DNA of 57,148 bases, taken from the NCBI GenBank assembly GCA_031551355.1, contig JAVBNT010000041.1, positions 1-57,148 on the forward strand. Reading direction: 5' to 3'. Below are positions 25,818-34,314 of the stretch, in pieces. The position numbers and the translations under genes were made by a program. The stretch is from JAVBNT01 sp031551355 (GTDB lineage: Bacteria; Vulcanimicrobiota; CADAWZ01). The notes under the pieces were generated by a model. It worked only from the letters and a program-made list of their open reading frames with translations, had not been told where the DNA came from and made no database searches. Positions within the stretch are counted from its first letter, which is position 1. Every line of letters begins with the position of its first letter.

Positions 25818-27641
25818 CTAACCGGCTGCTTCCAAAGGTTCATCATGCTTTCTGATATCGAATTCAAGCTTCCACTTCTTATCCAAAGACTTTGATACGC
25901 ACCACAGCTCTATAGTCCCGATCTCGGTTACATGAGTCTCAAGCGTTACCGGCACAACTTTACCTGCTTCTTCCGTTGACGCCAAAGATGTTTTAAGTGA
26001 AGGAAGCTCTGTGAGTTCGTCGTCCCATTCTTCAATCATATCACCGACCGCATCCTGACCGCGCACCGATGAGGAAAGAATGCGGAATTCCGCGTCATCA
26101 CCAATCACAAGTCCAAACTCCCGCTGCGGCAGCGGCACATGAGTGCCTTCCTCTATCCCTTGCGGCGCAAGGCAAAGCGCTTTCAGCGGCGGAGCAAAAC
26201 CGGGGACCGCAGGCATTGAACTTTCAATACCGATGTAATATGAACGTGACGTACCGCCGCGGATACGGACACCCTTACCGCGTCTGGCAAGTCCGTAATA
26301 AGCTGCTCCGCGGCAAACGGCCAAATCAAGATTGCCTCCGTCGAGAAGTTTTACTGAAGAAGCGGAATCCCCGTACCAGTTCCTGATTACCGATAGAATT
26401 CTCTCGGTGATGATTTTAGACTTGAAAACACCCCCGTTCAGCAGAATAGCATTAGGAAATTCACTGGCACCGCGCTGTCTGAGGGTATTTCTGTGTAATG
26501 ACAAAAATCTCGCCATATGGGCAATAATTGACGGCTCCGGTTCATAAGGCAAACCGATTTCCGTAAGTCCTTGGCGGATTTTTCTTACAGGATGATGGTC
26601 GAGAGGAGTTTCCGGCAAAAATCCGTCGATAACAACCCGGTTTAAAAGCTGTCTTGAAAGCACAGCCGTCACGCTTGAAGCAAACAATTTACTGCCGCGG
26701 CTGGGTATTACAAGCGTACGTTCTTCCATAGAAGGGTCTGAAAACATCGCTTCCTTGGCGCTACGGCATAAAAGAGCAAGAGCGTTTAACTGCCAGGAAT
26801 CAAGTTTGACGCCTTCTTTTTCACGAAGCTCCTGAGCAACAGCCATTGCCAGAGCCAAATCCATATTGTCTCCGCCAAGCAGAATATGATCTCCTACGGC
26901 TATCCGCTCAAGCTCAAGACTGCCGTCACGCTCGGCAACGGCTATAAGGCTGAAATCGGTCGTGCCGCCGCCGACATCGCAAACCAGAATCGTATCCCCG
27001 ACTTTAACCAGATTACGCCATTCGTCACCAACGGAATGAAGCCAGGAATAAAGCGCCGCCTGAGGTTCTTCCAGAAGAATTACGTCCAGATCAGAGGCAA
27101 TAGCGGCTTTAACCGTCAGCTCCCTGGCGACGGCGTCAAAAGATGCCGGCACCGTAAGAAAAATTGATTGTCCGGCAAATCTCTCCTCGCCCACGGACTT
27201 ATGCCCTGTATGCCATGACTCGGATAAATGCATAAGATAGCGCATAGAAGCTTCAACAGGAGAAATCTTATTAACCTCTCCCGAATCTGCTGTCCAGGGC
27301 AAAATTGGATTTTCCCGGTCAACGCCGCTATGGCAAAGCCACGACTTAGCGGAAGAGACAAGCCTGTGAGGAACCCTTCCTCCCTGTTCTCTGGCAAATT
27401 CGCCGACAGCATAGGAGTATTCACCCCAGGGCAGCTCAAGACTGCCTTCGGCAAGCTCGTGCTCACCCGGTATATATACAAAAGAAGGCAAGGTCGCCCT
27501 CAATGCAATCTCTCCTTCAGAAACAATCTGCGGGATTTCAAACACTTTACACTCGGGATTTTCGGAGCGCATATCACAAAAAGCCATTGCGGTATTTGTA
27601 GTTCCCAAATCTATGCCTATAACAAATGGAGATTCATCCAT
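25818..27641 (-). CDS. Hsp70-family chaperone, short partner
   Basis: A 607-residue Hsp70-like protein starting at ATG 27641, with AAAGGTGG eight bases upstream; an in-frame ATG six codons earlier is less likely. The ATPase domain has GIDLGTTNTAMAF, EEPQAALYSW, CDVGGGTTDFSLI and LNGGVFKSK. The C-terminal part is short and ends in the beta-type segment THVTEIGTIELWCVSKSLDKK shared with the Hsp70-DUF3731 paralogue, so there is no helical lid of DnaK type. The two paralogues are similar throughout the ATPase domain (for example SAKSWLCHSGVDR in this one and SAKSWLCHSRVDR in the other) and arose by duplication. Located downstream of DUF2760 in the same direction. Confidence 0.93.
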   Translation of the reverse strand: MDESPFVIGIDLGTTNTAMAFCDMRSENPECKVFEIPQIVSEGEIALRATLPSFVYIPGEHELAEGSLELPWGEYSYAVGEFAREQGGRVPHRLVSSAKSWLCHSGVDRENPILPWTADSGEVNKISPVEASMRYLMHLSESWHTGHKSVGEERFAGQSIFLTVPASFDAVARELTVKAAIASDLDVILLEEPQAALYSWLHSVGDEWRNLVKVGDTILVCDVGGGTTDFSLIAVAERDGSLELERIAVGDHILLGGDNMDLALAMAVAQELREKEGVKLDSWQLNALALLCRSAKEAMFSDPSMEERTLVIPSRGSKLFASSVTAVLSRQLLNRVVIDGFLPETPLDHHPVRKIRQGLTEIGLPYEPEPSIIAHMARFLSLHRNTLRQRGASEFPNAILLNGGVFKSKIITERILSVIRNWYGDSASSVKLLDGGNLDLAVCRGAAYYGLARRGKGVRIRGGTSRSYYIGIESSMPAVPGFAPPLKALCLAPQGIEEGTHVPLPQREFGLVIGDDAEFRILSSSVRGQDAVGDMIEEWDDELTELPSLKTSLASTEEAGKVVPVTLETHVTEIGTIELWCVSKSLDKKWKLEFDIRKHDEPLEAAG

Positions 27642-27685
27642 AAAAACACCACCTTTCATAAATAATCAAAAAATAAAGAGGTTCA

Positions 27686-27875
27686 CTCACAGAGAACACG
27701 GAGGGGTTATATAAATCGGGGAATTCTATGTCATTCTCGGGCAGGCGGGGATACAGTATTTTATTGTAATTCCCATAGAGGAAACGCTGCCAAGATGTGG
27801 ATTCCGGCCTTCACAGGAATACACTACGCCGGGAAAGCCGGCATTTTATTCCCTGTGTCCTTTTCTTCTCTGTGA
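27686..27875. repeat. CTCACAGAG-family palindrome, copy B (long version)
   Basis: Arms CTCACAGAGAACACGG and CCCTGTGTCC...TTCTCTGTGA lie between the short Hsp70 and DUF2760. The interior of about 145 bases includes the hairpin GCCGG/CCGGC near 27830 and no gene. It separates two genes of what is otherwise a tightly spaced operon, so it could end or modulate transcription. Confidence 0.65.
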
Positions 27876-27888
27876 TGAATCCGGTATT

Positions 27889-28356
27889 TCACTCCACTTC
27901 TACTTCGGCGGGAGAAACAACCGCATCATCCTGAACTGCTGTTATTACCGGAAAATTGACAGAGGAGAGTCTCCATCCATGATGTGTCAGAACGCCGGTA
28001 AAAGGCGGCTCACCCTTTACATTTCCGGACAACCGGAACCTTGAAGGGTCAAACCCTTTTGCCAGCGTCAGCTTATCGTTTTCTTTCTCTTTTGCCAGCG
28101 GCTCCACGGAGATATATTCAAACAAACCCTTCTTACATCCCTTATGAACCGTTCTGGCGACAGCCCCTACCTGTGCATCGGGAAAAGATGAAATATCCTC
28201 CATCAAAAAATCAATAAAGCGGCCTTCTCTCTGCAAAATCGACAGTATCAATGAAGGCCGGCAGTATTTTCCGGCGGCGGCATCGGCAACAAGGTTAAAA
28301 AAATCCTTACTGAAAACCATTTTGAAAAAATAGGCGATCGCCTTAAAAAATCTCAT
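27889..28356 (-). CDS. DUF2760 family protein, Hsp70-pair partner
   Basis: A 155-residue protein. The central region ILSILQREGRFIDFLMEDIS, DAQVGAVARTVHKGCKKGL, FDPSRFRLSGNV and PPFTGVLTHHGWR follows the DUF2760 family pattern closely. No function is established for DUF2760, but it is repeatedly found next to a pair of atypical Hsp70 genes, as here. The N terminus is basic and hydrophobic (FFKAIAYFFKMVFSKDFF), possibly amphipathic or membrane-touching. AAAGGAA lies upstream of the ATG at 28356. The next upstream gene ends 21 bases away, so it probably belongs to the transcript that begins with the lytic transglycosylase. Confidence 0.88.
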   Translation of the reverse strand: MRFFKAIAYFFKMVFSKDFFNLVADAAAGKYCRPSLILSILQREGRFIDFLMEDISSFPDAQVGAVARTVHKGCKKGLFEYISVEPLAKEKENDKLTLAKGFDPSRFRLSGNVKGEPPFTGVLTHHGWRLSSVNFPVITAVQDDAVVSPAEVEVE

Positions 28357-28377
28357 AAAATTCCTTTCACAACGCGG

Positions 28378-29688
28378 TTATTCACTCTTTTCCTCATTAC
28401 TTTCGGGAACTATATTCTCAAATGTTATGATCATTATTTGCGGACAGGCTATTTCTTTATTGATAAAAAAATCTTTCATACCGTCAAAATCGCGTTCTTC
28501 AATCAGCTCCATTTTGTTATCTTTGGCAACGGAAAATCTCTTCATTCTTACCGTTTTACCTGCCCAGGGCATGTTTGAAAAACTGATTCTGAAACGGTTG
28601 TAAGCAGGAGGAAAAAGTCCGTCGGTAAAACGGTGGACATAACTTCTGTATTCAGTCTCAAACATCTGTTTGCAAACATTCGCCTCGTCCGAAAGCAGCC
28701 AGGAAGACGGATTAGCAGAGGCAACGGCAATATAATATTTGGAATTATCCTTACTTTTGGCAGCCATTGCTATAAAAGCAAGCCGGTCAAGTCCTTCCGT
28801 GTCAAGCTGAACCGGGGTATCGTCAAGCTGCGAAAAAAATTGCGGCAAACGTTCGCCTGATTTTAATTCAATGAAATCAGCTCTGGCCTTTACCGCACAA
28901 ATAAAAGCCTGTAATGCCGAAACATTCAAAAACTCCGAAGAACAGTCCTGAGCTTCAACGGCAATTGACGCGTATATCAATGGTTGAGGATCGTATGCTG
29001 AAACGACATTTTTCTTCAGAAAAGAAATTCTGGAAAAATATCCGTAAGGAACAAGTGCGGGACTTTTTATATAAAGAAAATTGCACGGCACACCCACTCT
29101 TGATGTGAAATCAAGAAAATACGTTATGTATGGGGCAACCTCTTTGAAATTTCCCTCACTTTCGCCATCAAAAACATAGTTGAATCCCATGCCGCCGACC
29201 AGAATTTTAGAGTCATAATTTTTTATTTCCCTTGCCAGCATACAATAAAGCTTTGTACATTCGTTTATATCTTCTTCCCACTGACTGCCGGCGGTATCGG
29301 GAGACATATCAAATAAAATGCCTTTCAGTTGCGCGGCTTTCAAAGAAAAAACGGCCTTTTTGATATTCTGCAGGGCCTCTTTTGAGAAGGAGTCAAAATC
29401 TGCCGGTTTTTCGGGAATCTCAAAATGTATAAAAACCGGACGGCCGGACAAGGAGGCCAATGCCTCTGCCGGGAAAGAATTCACGCTCATCTTCAAAACA
29501 GAGCAGGAAGAAGCGGCACTGCCGTCTCTGAAAACCAGTTTGTTAGAATCAAACTCGCCTATTTTGTTATTATCGTCAATAGTAACAAATATTGACGAGT
29601 TTACAGGCTGCTCTATTGCCTGAGAACACATAGCGGCAGAATTCAAAAAGCAAAAAAAAGCAATAACAGCCAATATTTTCAGTCGCAT
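28378..29688 (-). CDS. exported protein, possible TIM-barrel glycosidase relative
   Basis: Not confidently recognised. The 436-residue product has a signal peptide ending near AAMCSQ. The order of segments (VFIHFEIPEKP; LKGILFDMSPD; YDSKILVGGMGFNYVFD; APYITYFLDFTSRVG; DFIELKSGERLP) resembles clan-A glycosidase barrels such as GH39 relatives. However, I cannot place the paired catalytic Glu residues, so it may be non-catalytic. The C-terminal 120 residues look beta-rich. The start at 29688 has GGAGG upstream, 12 bases after the lytic transglycosylase stop, so the two are co-transcribed. Together they suggest a role in cell-envelope or extracellular polysaccharide handling. Confidence 0.6.
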   Translation of the reverse strand: MRLKILAVIAFFCFLNSAAMCSQAIEQPVNSSIFVTIDDNNKIGEFDSNKLVFRDGSAASSCSVLKMSVNSFPAEALASLSGRPVFIHFEIPEKPADFDSFSKEALQNIKKAVFSLKAAQLKGILFDMSPDTAGSQWEEDINECTKLYCMLAREIKNYDSKILVGGMGFNYVFDGESEGNFKEVAPYITYFLDFTSRVGVPCNFLYIKSPALVPYGYFSRISFLKKNVVSAYDPQPLIYASIAVEAQDCSSEFLNVSALQAFICAVKARADFIELKSGERLPQFFSQLDDTPVQLDTEGLDRLAFIAMAAKSKDNSKYYIAVASANPSSWLLSDEANVCKQMFETEYRSYVHRFTDGLFPPAYNRFRISFSNMPWAGKTVRMKRFSVAKDNKMELIEERDFDGMKDFFINKEIACPQIMIITFENIVPESNEEKSE

Positions 29689-29700
29689 AAAACCTCCGAA

Positions 29701-30561
29701 CTATTCCTGACCAGACCGGTCATCTGAAGAATGGCTTTTATTTCTCATTCTTGTAAGGGTGGAAAAAATATCAACATTTCTGGGTTCCGGCTCCTCCTGA
29801 GCCTTGACCTGCGGCTGCTTCAGTGAAACCCTGCCGCCTTTCGTATAATCGGCGAGAATCATATTCACATAATTTATCGTTTCCGCATACGGCGGAATAC
29901 CTCCGTAAGCACTTACAGCTCCCGGACCGGCATTATAAGCGGCCAAGGCAAAAGCAACATTATTGTTGAAAGCATCGAGCTGTCTCCTGATATAAAGAAC
30001 CCCGCCGGCAATATTCTGATGCGGCGAGAAAACGTCGGAAACACCAAGAGACCTGGCCGTATCAGGCATCAACTGCATCAGACCGCATGCTCCCACAGGG
30101 GATACGGCGGAAGAACAAAAACCCGATTCAAATTTTATAACCGTCATCACCAGAACCGGATCCACATTGTGACGTCTTGATTCGGCAAGGATTATCGGAG
30201 AAATATCCACATTGCCCCCACCGGGAACAGAAACAACAATCGGACCGAGAATCTTATGGGCGTTGGCCACATGTGATACGTCATAATGCTGGTAAGCGGG
30301 TGCGGACGCCTGCGGAGAAGACGGCGCTCCGGCAGGGTCAATCGTCTCAAGCTTTTTAGGTGTAAAAACGCGGTAATTTTTATAAGAATTACCCTTATCG
30401 AGACTTTTTACATAACGCTGTGCTTCCTTGGCCTCCGAATTTGTAATCGTAAGCGTTTTTGCATCCTTACTCGTATTGATCCGGGTATCGGCAAAAGCAA
30501 AAGCCTGAAAAAATATCATCAAGAGAAAACAAAGACACAGCATATTGAAAAATTTGCACAT
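29701..30561 (-). CDS. SLT-family lytic transglycosylase
   Basis: A 286-residue exported muramidase-like enzyme that cleaves peptidoglycan with 1,6-anhydro ring formation. The signal peptide ends AFAFADT. The catalytic domain at about 120-235 has VIKFESGF with the catalytic Glu, SPVGACGLMQLMPDTA, and AAYNAGPGAVSAYGGIPPYAETINYV, the SLT/Slt70 set of motifs. A proline-rich spacer (GAPSSPQASAPAYQHY) precedes it. The start at 30561 has GGAGG upstream. It heads the run 29701-27889. Confidence 0.94.
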   Translation of the reverse strand: MCKFFNMLCLCFLLMIFFQAFAFADTRINTSKDAKTLTITNSEAKEAQRYVKSLDKGNSYKNYRVFTPKKLETIDPAGAPSSPQASAPAYQHYDVSHVANAHKILGPIVVSVPGGGNVDISPIILAESRRHNVDPVLVMTVIKFESGFCSSAVSPVGACGLMQLMPDTARSLGVSDVFSPHQNIAGGVLYIRRQLDAFNNNVAFALAAYNAGPGAVSAYGGIPPYAETINYVNMILADYTKGGRVSLKQPQVKAQEEPEPRNVDIFSTLTRMRNKSHSSDDRSGQE

Positions 30562-30962
30562 GATTAACCTCCTAAAAACCTCCGCATTCGTAAGGAAAAA
30601 ACAACATTTATTATTCTATAAAAATTACCGGCATACCTCCATGGCCATTAATATAGAAAGATGAACAACAGACAAGAAGAGGGGAAAGCTCTTTGCAGGT
30701 TCAATCCTTCGGGCGCAAACGGCGAGAGAGAAAGAAGCTAATAAATTGACATTTTAGATTCGCTCAAGAAACATCGTAAATATACTTTAATAATATACAC
30801 AATGGCCCATACACAGCAATATTAAAAAATCCGCAATTATTCAATTACTATAAATCCTTAAAAGTAAGCAAGGAACAGTCTGCGACGGTCCCCGCCTTCG
30901 CGAGCGATAAACTCCGCTGTAGCGAGCCAGTATCTTATTTTTTTGAATTCCTATAAAAACAA
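30562..30962. other. noncoding region with a GATAAACTCCGCTGT repeat
   Basis: About 400 bases with no credible gene, mostly AT-rich. The segment 30899-30937 (CGCGAGCGATAAACTCC, GCTGTAGCGAGCCAGTAT) matches 51693-51732 at most positions, so it is a two-copy dispersed repeat here. It leads straight into the 118-bp tandem array. Confidence 0.6.
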
Positions 30963-31316
30963 ACGGGCGGAGATGTTAAGACAAACGGAAAGTCCACGAG
31001 TGAAGCGTAGTTTTCTACGTCAAGCGAGAGAACCAGCCGGATTCACAACTAAGATTCATCTAAAAAGTAAATTAATTGAAACGGGCGGAGATGTTAAGAC
31101 AAACGGAAAGTCCGCGAGTGAAGCGTAGTTTTCTACGTCAAGCGAGAAAACCAGCCGGATTCACAACTAAAATTCATCTAAAAAGTAAATTAATTGAAAT
31201 GGGCGGAGATGTTAAGGCAAACGGAAAGTCCGCGAGTGAAGCGTAGTTTTCTACGTCAAGCGAGAGAACCGGCCGGATTCACAACTAAGATTCATCTAAA
31301 AAGTAAATTAATTGAA
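30963..31316 (-). repeat. three tandem 118-bp units (divergent copies of the palindromic element)
   Basis: Units start at 30963, 31081 and 31199 with an exact 118-base period and only scattered differences; a fourth, altered unit starts at 31317 (E2). In the orientation of the neighbouring peptidase gene each unit has box A (GATGAATCTTAGTTGTGAA), a central hairpin around CGTAGAAAACTACG, box B (TTTGTCTTAACATCTCC) and the joint CGTTTCAATTAATTTAC. Because 118 is not a multiple of three, any apparent reading frame shifts from unit to unit. Confidence 0.92.
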
Positions 31317-31429
31317 ACGGGAGGAGATGTTAAGGCAAACGGAAAGTCCACGAGTGAAGCGTAGTTTTCTACGCTGGAATGAGGGACTTTCCGTTTGACG
31401 ACGCAGATTCGTCCGTTTCAATTAATTTA
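31304..31429 (-). repeat. stop-codon-anchored palindromic element E2
   Basis: Perfect 17-bp outer arms at 31304-31320 and 31413-31429 (TAAATTAATTGAAACGG); the gene-side arm contains the TAA stop of the M24 peptidase gene. Perfect 14-bp inner arms (CAAACGGAAAGTCC, 31336-31349 and 31384-31397) enclose AGCGTAG/CTACGCT. Gene-proximal box GACGAATCTGCG and distal box CTTAACATCTCC match E3. The whole can fold into one long hairpin and could serve as the terminator of the peptidase gene. Confidence 0.9.
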
Positions 31430-32606
31430 AAATTCGAACGATGGCGTCTTGTAATGGCTGTCCATAACAGACGGCCTCTTTATCATCAACATAAACATCG
31501 ATCTCGGTTCTAACGCCGAAGTCGCCCTCAAGATAGATGCCCGGCTCGATGGAAAAACAGCTGTGGGGCAGTATAATCCTGTTATCCCTCGTCTCAAGAT
31601 TATCCATATTAACGCCTGTACCGTGAACTTCTTCACCAATGGAATGGCCTGTCCTGTGGATAAATTTATCACCGAAACCGGCTTTGTCAATCACATTACG
31701 TGCGGCATCATCAACCTGAAACCCTTTTATCGGCACACCGTTTTTTACATTGCTCTTGACAAAATCCAATGCCGCCGAACGGGCATTTTTGGCTGCTGAG
31801 AAGACATTCTGATACTTATCGGGAATACCGGCACCGATGTAGGCAGTCCAGGTTATATCGGCATAAACAGAAGACGGCTCGTCTTTTTTTGCCCAAAGGT
31901 CTATAAGCAGAAAATCGCCTGCCGATATCATTTTAGATTTATTGGGAAGCGGCTCATAATGCGGATTGGCGGTATTCTCGTTTACGGCTGCCACAGGAGC
32001 CGAAGAAGTTACCAGATTATGGTCGGAAAATAATTTCAGCAGGTATTGCTGAACATCGTATTCGCCTATAGCGATATTATCACTTACACGACGGTTTACT
32101 TCCATAAAAGTAAGATCCACAAACTTTCTCAAATTCTCCGCGGCATAAATATGCGTTTTTTTCTGAAATTCGGACAAAGTTGCTTCAAATTTTTGTATAA
32201 GTTCCGCAGAGGAAACAACCTCAACCCCCATGGAGCGGACAAGTTCAACCGTGCCGGCGTCAACGCATGACACATACGGGATATCATTCATCGGCGAATA
32301 CTGCATGGCAACTCTGCTGCTTTTACCCAAAGCCTTTTTAATTGCCGAATGCAGTTGCTGCCATGACAGATAGACGGCTTTTTCTCCTTCAACGGCATCA
32401 AGCTTATCTTTTTCTATTATATGCACAATTTTAACCGGAACTCCATTCGCCGGAATAAAGCAAAACCAGCGCCTGGTTGAATGTCCCTGGGAAGGCAGCT
32501 TCAATATGCGGGGAGCAAAAGGATCACTGCCTCTGAACGAACAAAAAAGCCAGCCGTCAATTTTTCTTTCCCGCAGTGTTTCCTGTATAGACTCAATGTG
32601 ACTCAT
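31422..32606 (-). CDS. M24-family metallopeptidase (Xaa-Pro aminopeptidase-like)
   Basis: A 394-residue pita-bread-fold peptidase that removes N-terminal residues next to proline. The N-terminal creatinase-like domain covers about 1-150. The catalytic domain shows the five metal ligands in order: Asp in LIDLWAK, Asp in YADITWT, His in RTGHSIGEEVHG, Glu in SIEPGIY and Glu in RTEIDV. It is cytoplasmic, with no signal peptide. The start at 32606 has AAGGAGG upstream. The stop codon lies inside the arm of palindromic element E2, so the last codons and the repeat share sequence. Confidence 0.93.
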   Translation of the reverse strand: MSHIESIQETLRERKIDGWLFCSFRGSDPFAPRILKLPSQGHSTRRWFCFIPANGVPVKIVHIIEKDKLDAVEGEKAVYLSWQQLHSAIKKALGKSSRVAMQYSPMNDIPYVSCVDAGTVELVRSMGVEVVSSAELIQKFEATLSEFQKKTHIYAAENLRKFVDLTFMEVNRRVSDNIAIGEYDVQQYLLKLFSDHNLVTSSAPVAAVNENTANPHYEPLPNKSKMISAGDFLLIDLWAKKDEPSSVYADITWTAYIGAGIPDKYQNVFSAAKNARSAALDFVKSNVKNGVPIKGFQVDDAARNVIDKAGFGDKFIHRTGHSIGEEVHGTGVNMDNLETRDNRIILPHSCFSIEPGIYLEGDFGVRTEIDVYVDDKEAVCYGQPLQDAIVRILN

Positions 32607-32810
32607 TAAATTACCTCCTTGGATTTCAAAAAAACATCACGGACAAAAGACTGCTCTCCGCCTCTCACAGCGATGCTTATCGTAGTGTATATTTATTATT
32701 TAATTTTCAGTCAGCAATGTAGATACCTGCCTTACAAAAAAAATACATAGGATTTTGTGCGGCAATTAAAGTATTATCATAAAATAAATCAAAGGAGACA
32801 GTAAATTCTT

Positions 32811-33524
32811 ATGAAAAAATTTATTCCGCTGGTATTTCTTTTTCTTATTTTTTGTTCTTTGCCGGTAAAAGCTCAGTTTGCCGATGACTGCCTTACAAAA
32901 AGTATCAATTTACTTGAGGCGGGAAAATATAAAGAAGCTATACCAATATTAAACATGGGGGCAAAAAAGTCTCCGCAGGAACCGGCGGCAAAAGTCTGCA
33001 GAGCAATGGCTGACGCTCTGAAAATGCTTAAAAAAACCGAGGCGGAAGCTTCTGCCGAATTACGTATGATGGTCGAGAGAAGTGATGCAGGCAATAAATT
33101 TTCTCCCTGCATAAAGAAAATAACCAAAGTCATCAATATGTACGGTGAAGCAGGACAGACTGCGGACAGCAGGAGAAAACTTGCGAACTACCTTTACGCA
33201 AGAGCATTTATATATTATCATATGGCTGACTATTATGAAACTCACCGCGGTGAAATTCCTCAAAATGAGTATAGAAAATATTATGCCAAACTCGGTGGCA
33301 CAGAAGTGAGAAAAGTACCGGTAAGCGAGTATGACGTGGCTGTAAAAGACTGTACGGAAGCTATTTCGCTGTCGCCTAAATTCAGGCAGGCCTATTATCT
33401 GCGGGCGCTGGCCTGCATAAAAATAGACAGAGTCTGTGCCGCCGATACATATATAAGAGCTAGAAAAGACTACGCCGGCTATATTTCACTGGGAGGGAAA
33501 ATATCACTTGAGAAAGACAGATAA
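32811..33524 (+). CDS. exported TPR-like protein
   Basis: A 237-residue protein with a signal peptide cut near VKAQF. TPR-like helical pairs occur at both ends (LLEAGKYKEAIPILNMGAKKSPQEPAA; DCTEAISLSPKFRQAYYLRALACIK) with a less regular middle. It probably serves as a periplasmic scaffold; nothing more specific can be said. The ribosome-binding site AAAGGAGA is 13 bases from the ATG, longer than usual, but no better start is available. It is the first gene of a plus-strand block and is followed by a separate promoter at 33553-33581. Confidence 0.78.
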   Translation: MKKFIPLVFLFLIFCSLPVKAQFADDCLTKSINLLEAGKYKEAIPILNMGAKKSPQEPAAKVCRAMADALKMLKKTEAEASAELRMMVERSDAGNKFSPCIKKITKVINMYGEAGQTADSRRKLANYLYARAFIYYHMADYYETHRGEIPQNEYRKYYAKLGGTEVRKVPVSEYDVAVKDCTEAISLSPKFRQAYYLRALACIKIDRVCAADTYIRARKDYAGYISLGGKISLEKDR

Positions 33525-33552
33525 AATATAACTGTAATATTATAAAGAAAAT

Positions 33553-33581
33553 TTTACGTAACAGGATATTTATAGTATAAT
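33553..33581 (+). promoter_or_regulatory. sigma70-type promoter for the YugP-like protease operon
   Basis: TTTACG, 17 bases, TATAAT (perfect -10). The transcript would start near 33588, about 33 bases before the proposed AUU start at 33621. That leader length is normal, whereas the first ATG at 33699 would have a leader of about 110 bases. Confidence 0.75.
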
Positions 33582-33620
33582 AGATTTATAATAAGGCAAT
33601 TAAAAAGGCGAAAGGGGTGT

Positions 33621-34310
33621 ATTGATTTCTACTATTACGGGGATTTAACTTATTGGCTTTTAATATTAATCTCAGTTGCAATATCGGGATACGCTCAAAT
33701 GAAAGTAAGTTCGACATTCAACAAGTACAACAAGGTGCCGACAAGGAAAAAGATAACCGGCCAGGAAGCCGCCCAGATGCTGCTTGATTCCGGAAAGATA
33801 AACGGCGTTTCCGTTTACAGGGGCAACGGGAAACTTACGGATCATTTCGATCCGGTGGAAAAACTGGTAGTGCTTTCGCCGGATGTATACAATGGTCACT
33901 CCGTCGGGGCCGTCGGAGTCGCAGCACATGAGATCGGCCATGTTTTCCAGTACAATTCGGAATATGCGCCGATTAAGATGAGAGCCGTTATTTTACCGGC
34001 CGCATCAATAGGAAGTAACCTGGGATTTGTACTGGTTTTTATCGGCCTTTTTATAAACATGGCGATGGTAGTCAATTTTGGCATCCTGTTTTTCAGCGTT
34101 GCCGTTCTTTTTTCATTATTGACCCTTCCCGTTGAATTCAATGCCAGCTCAAGAGCAGTAATACTTCTGCTTGAAAACGGTATCATAACGGCCGAAGAGG
34201 AAAAAGGCGTAAGAGAAGTTCTGAATGCCGCGGCATTAACGTATGTAGCAGCCACAATAACGGCGATATTACAGCTGGCCTATCTGATAATACAATCAAG
34301 AAGAAGATAG
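33621..34310 (+). CDS. YugP-type membrane zinc metallopeptidase (probable AUU start)
   Basis: Membrane-embedded zinc protease of the YugP family. Zinc site AAHEIGHVFQY; family pattern STFNKYNKV, AAQMLLDSGKINGVSV and LVVLSPDVYNGHSVGAV; further membrane spans in the C-terminal half (IGSNLGFVLVFIGLFINMAM). The first in-frame ATG (33699) would cut off the N-terminal membrane segment that the family normally has. Upstream, the same frame continues without a stop and encodes DFYYYGDLTYWLLILISVAI, the expected segment, but contains no ATG, GTG or TTG. The only codon near the Shine-Dalgarno-like AAAGGGGTG is ATT at 33621. I therefore propose an AUU start (229 aa). The next gene begins five bases after this one. 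Confidence 0.82.
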   Translation: MDFYYYGDLTYWLLILISVAISGYAQMKVSSTFNKYNKVPTRKKITGQEAAQMLLDSGKINGVSVYRGNGKLTDHFDPVEKLVVLSPDVYNGHSVGAVGVAAHEIGHVFQYNSEYAPIKMRAVILPAASIGSNLGFVLVFIGLFINMAMVVNFGILFFSVAVLFSLLTLPVEFNASSRAVILLLENGIITAEEEKGVREVLNAAALTYVAATITAILQLAYLIIQSRRR

Positions 34311-34314
34311 GTTT

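Noticed and set aside
30943..31128. Small protein frame within the 118-bp array
   Set aside because: The 118-bp period breaks the frame at every unit and the sequence is explained by the palindromic repeat.
30963..31429. CRISPR array
   Set aside because: The units are whole 118-bp tandem copies with no variable spacers, and no cas genes are present.
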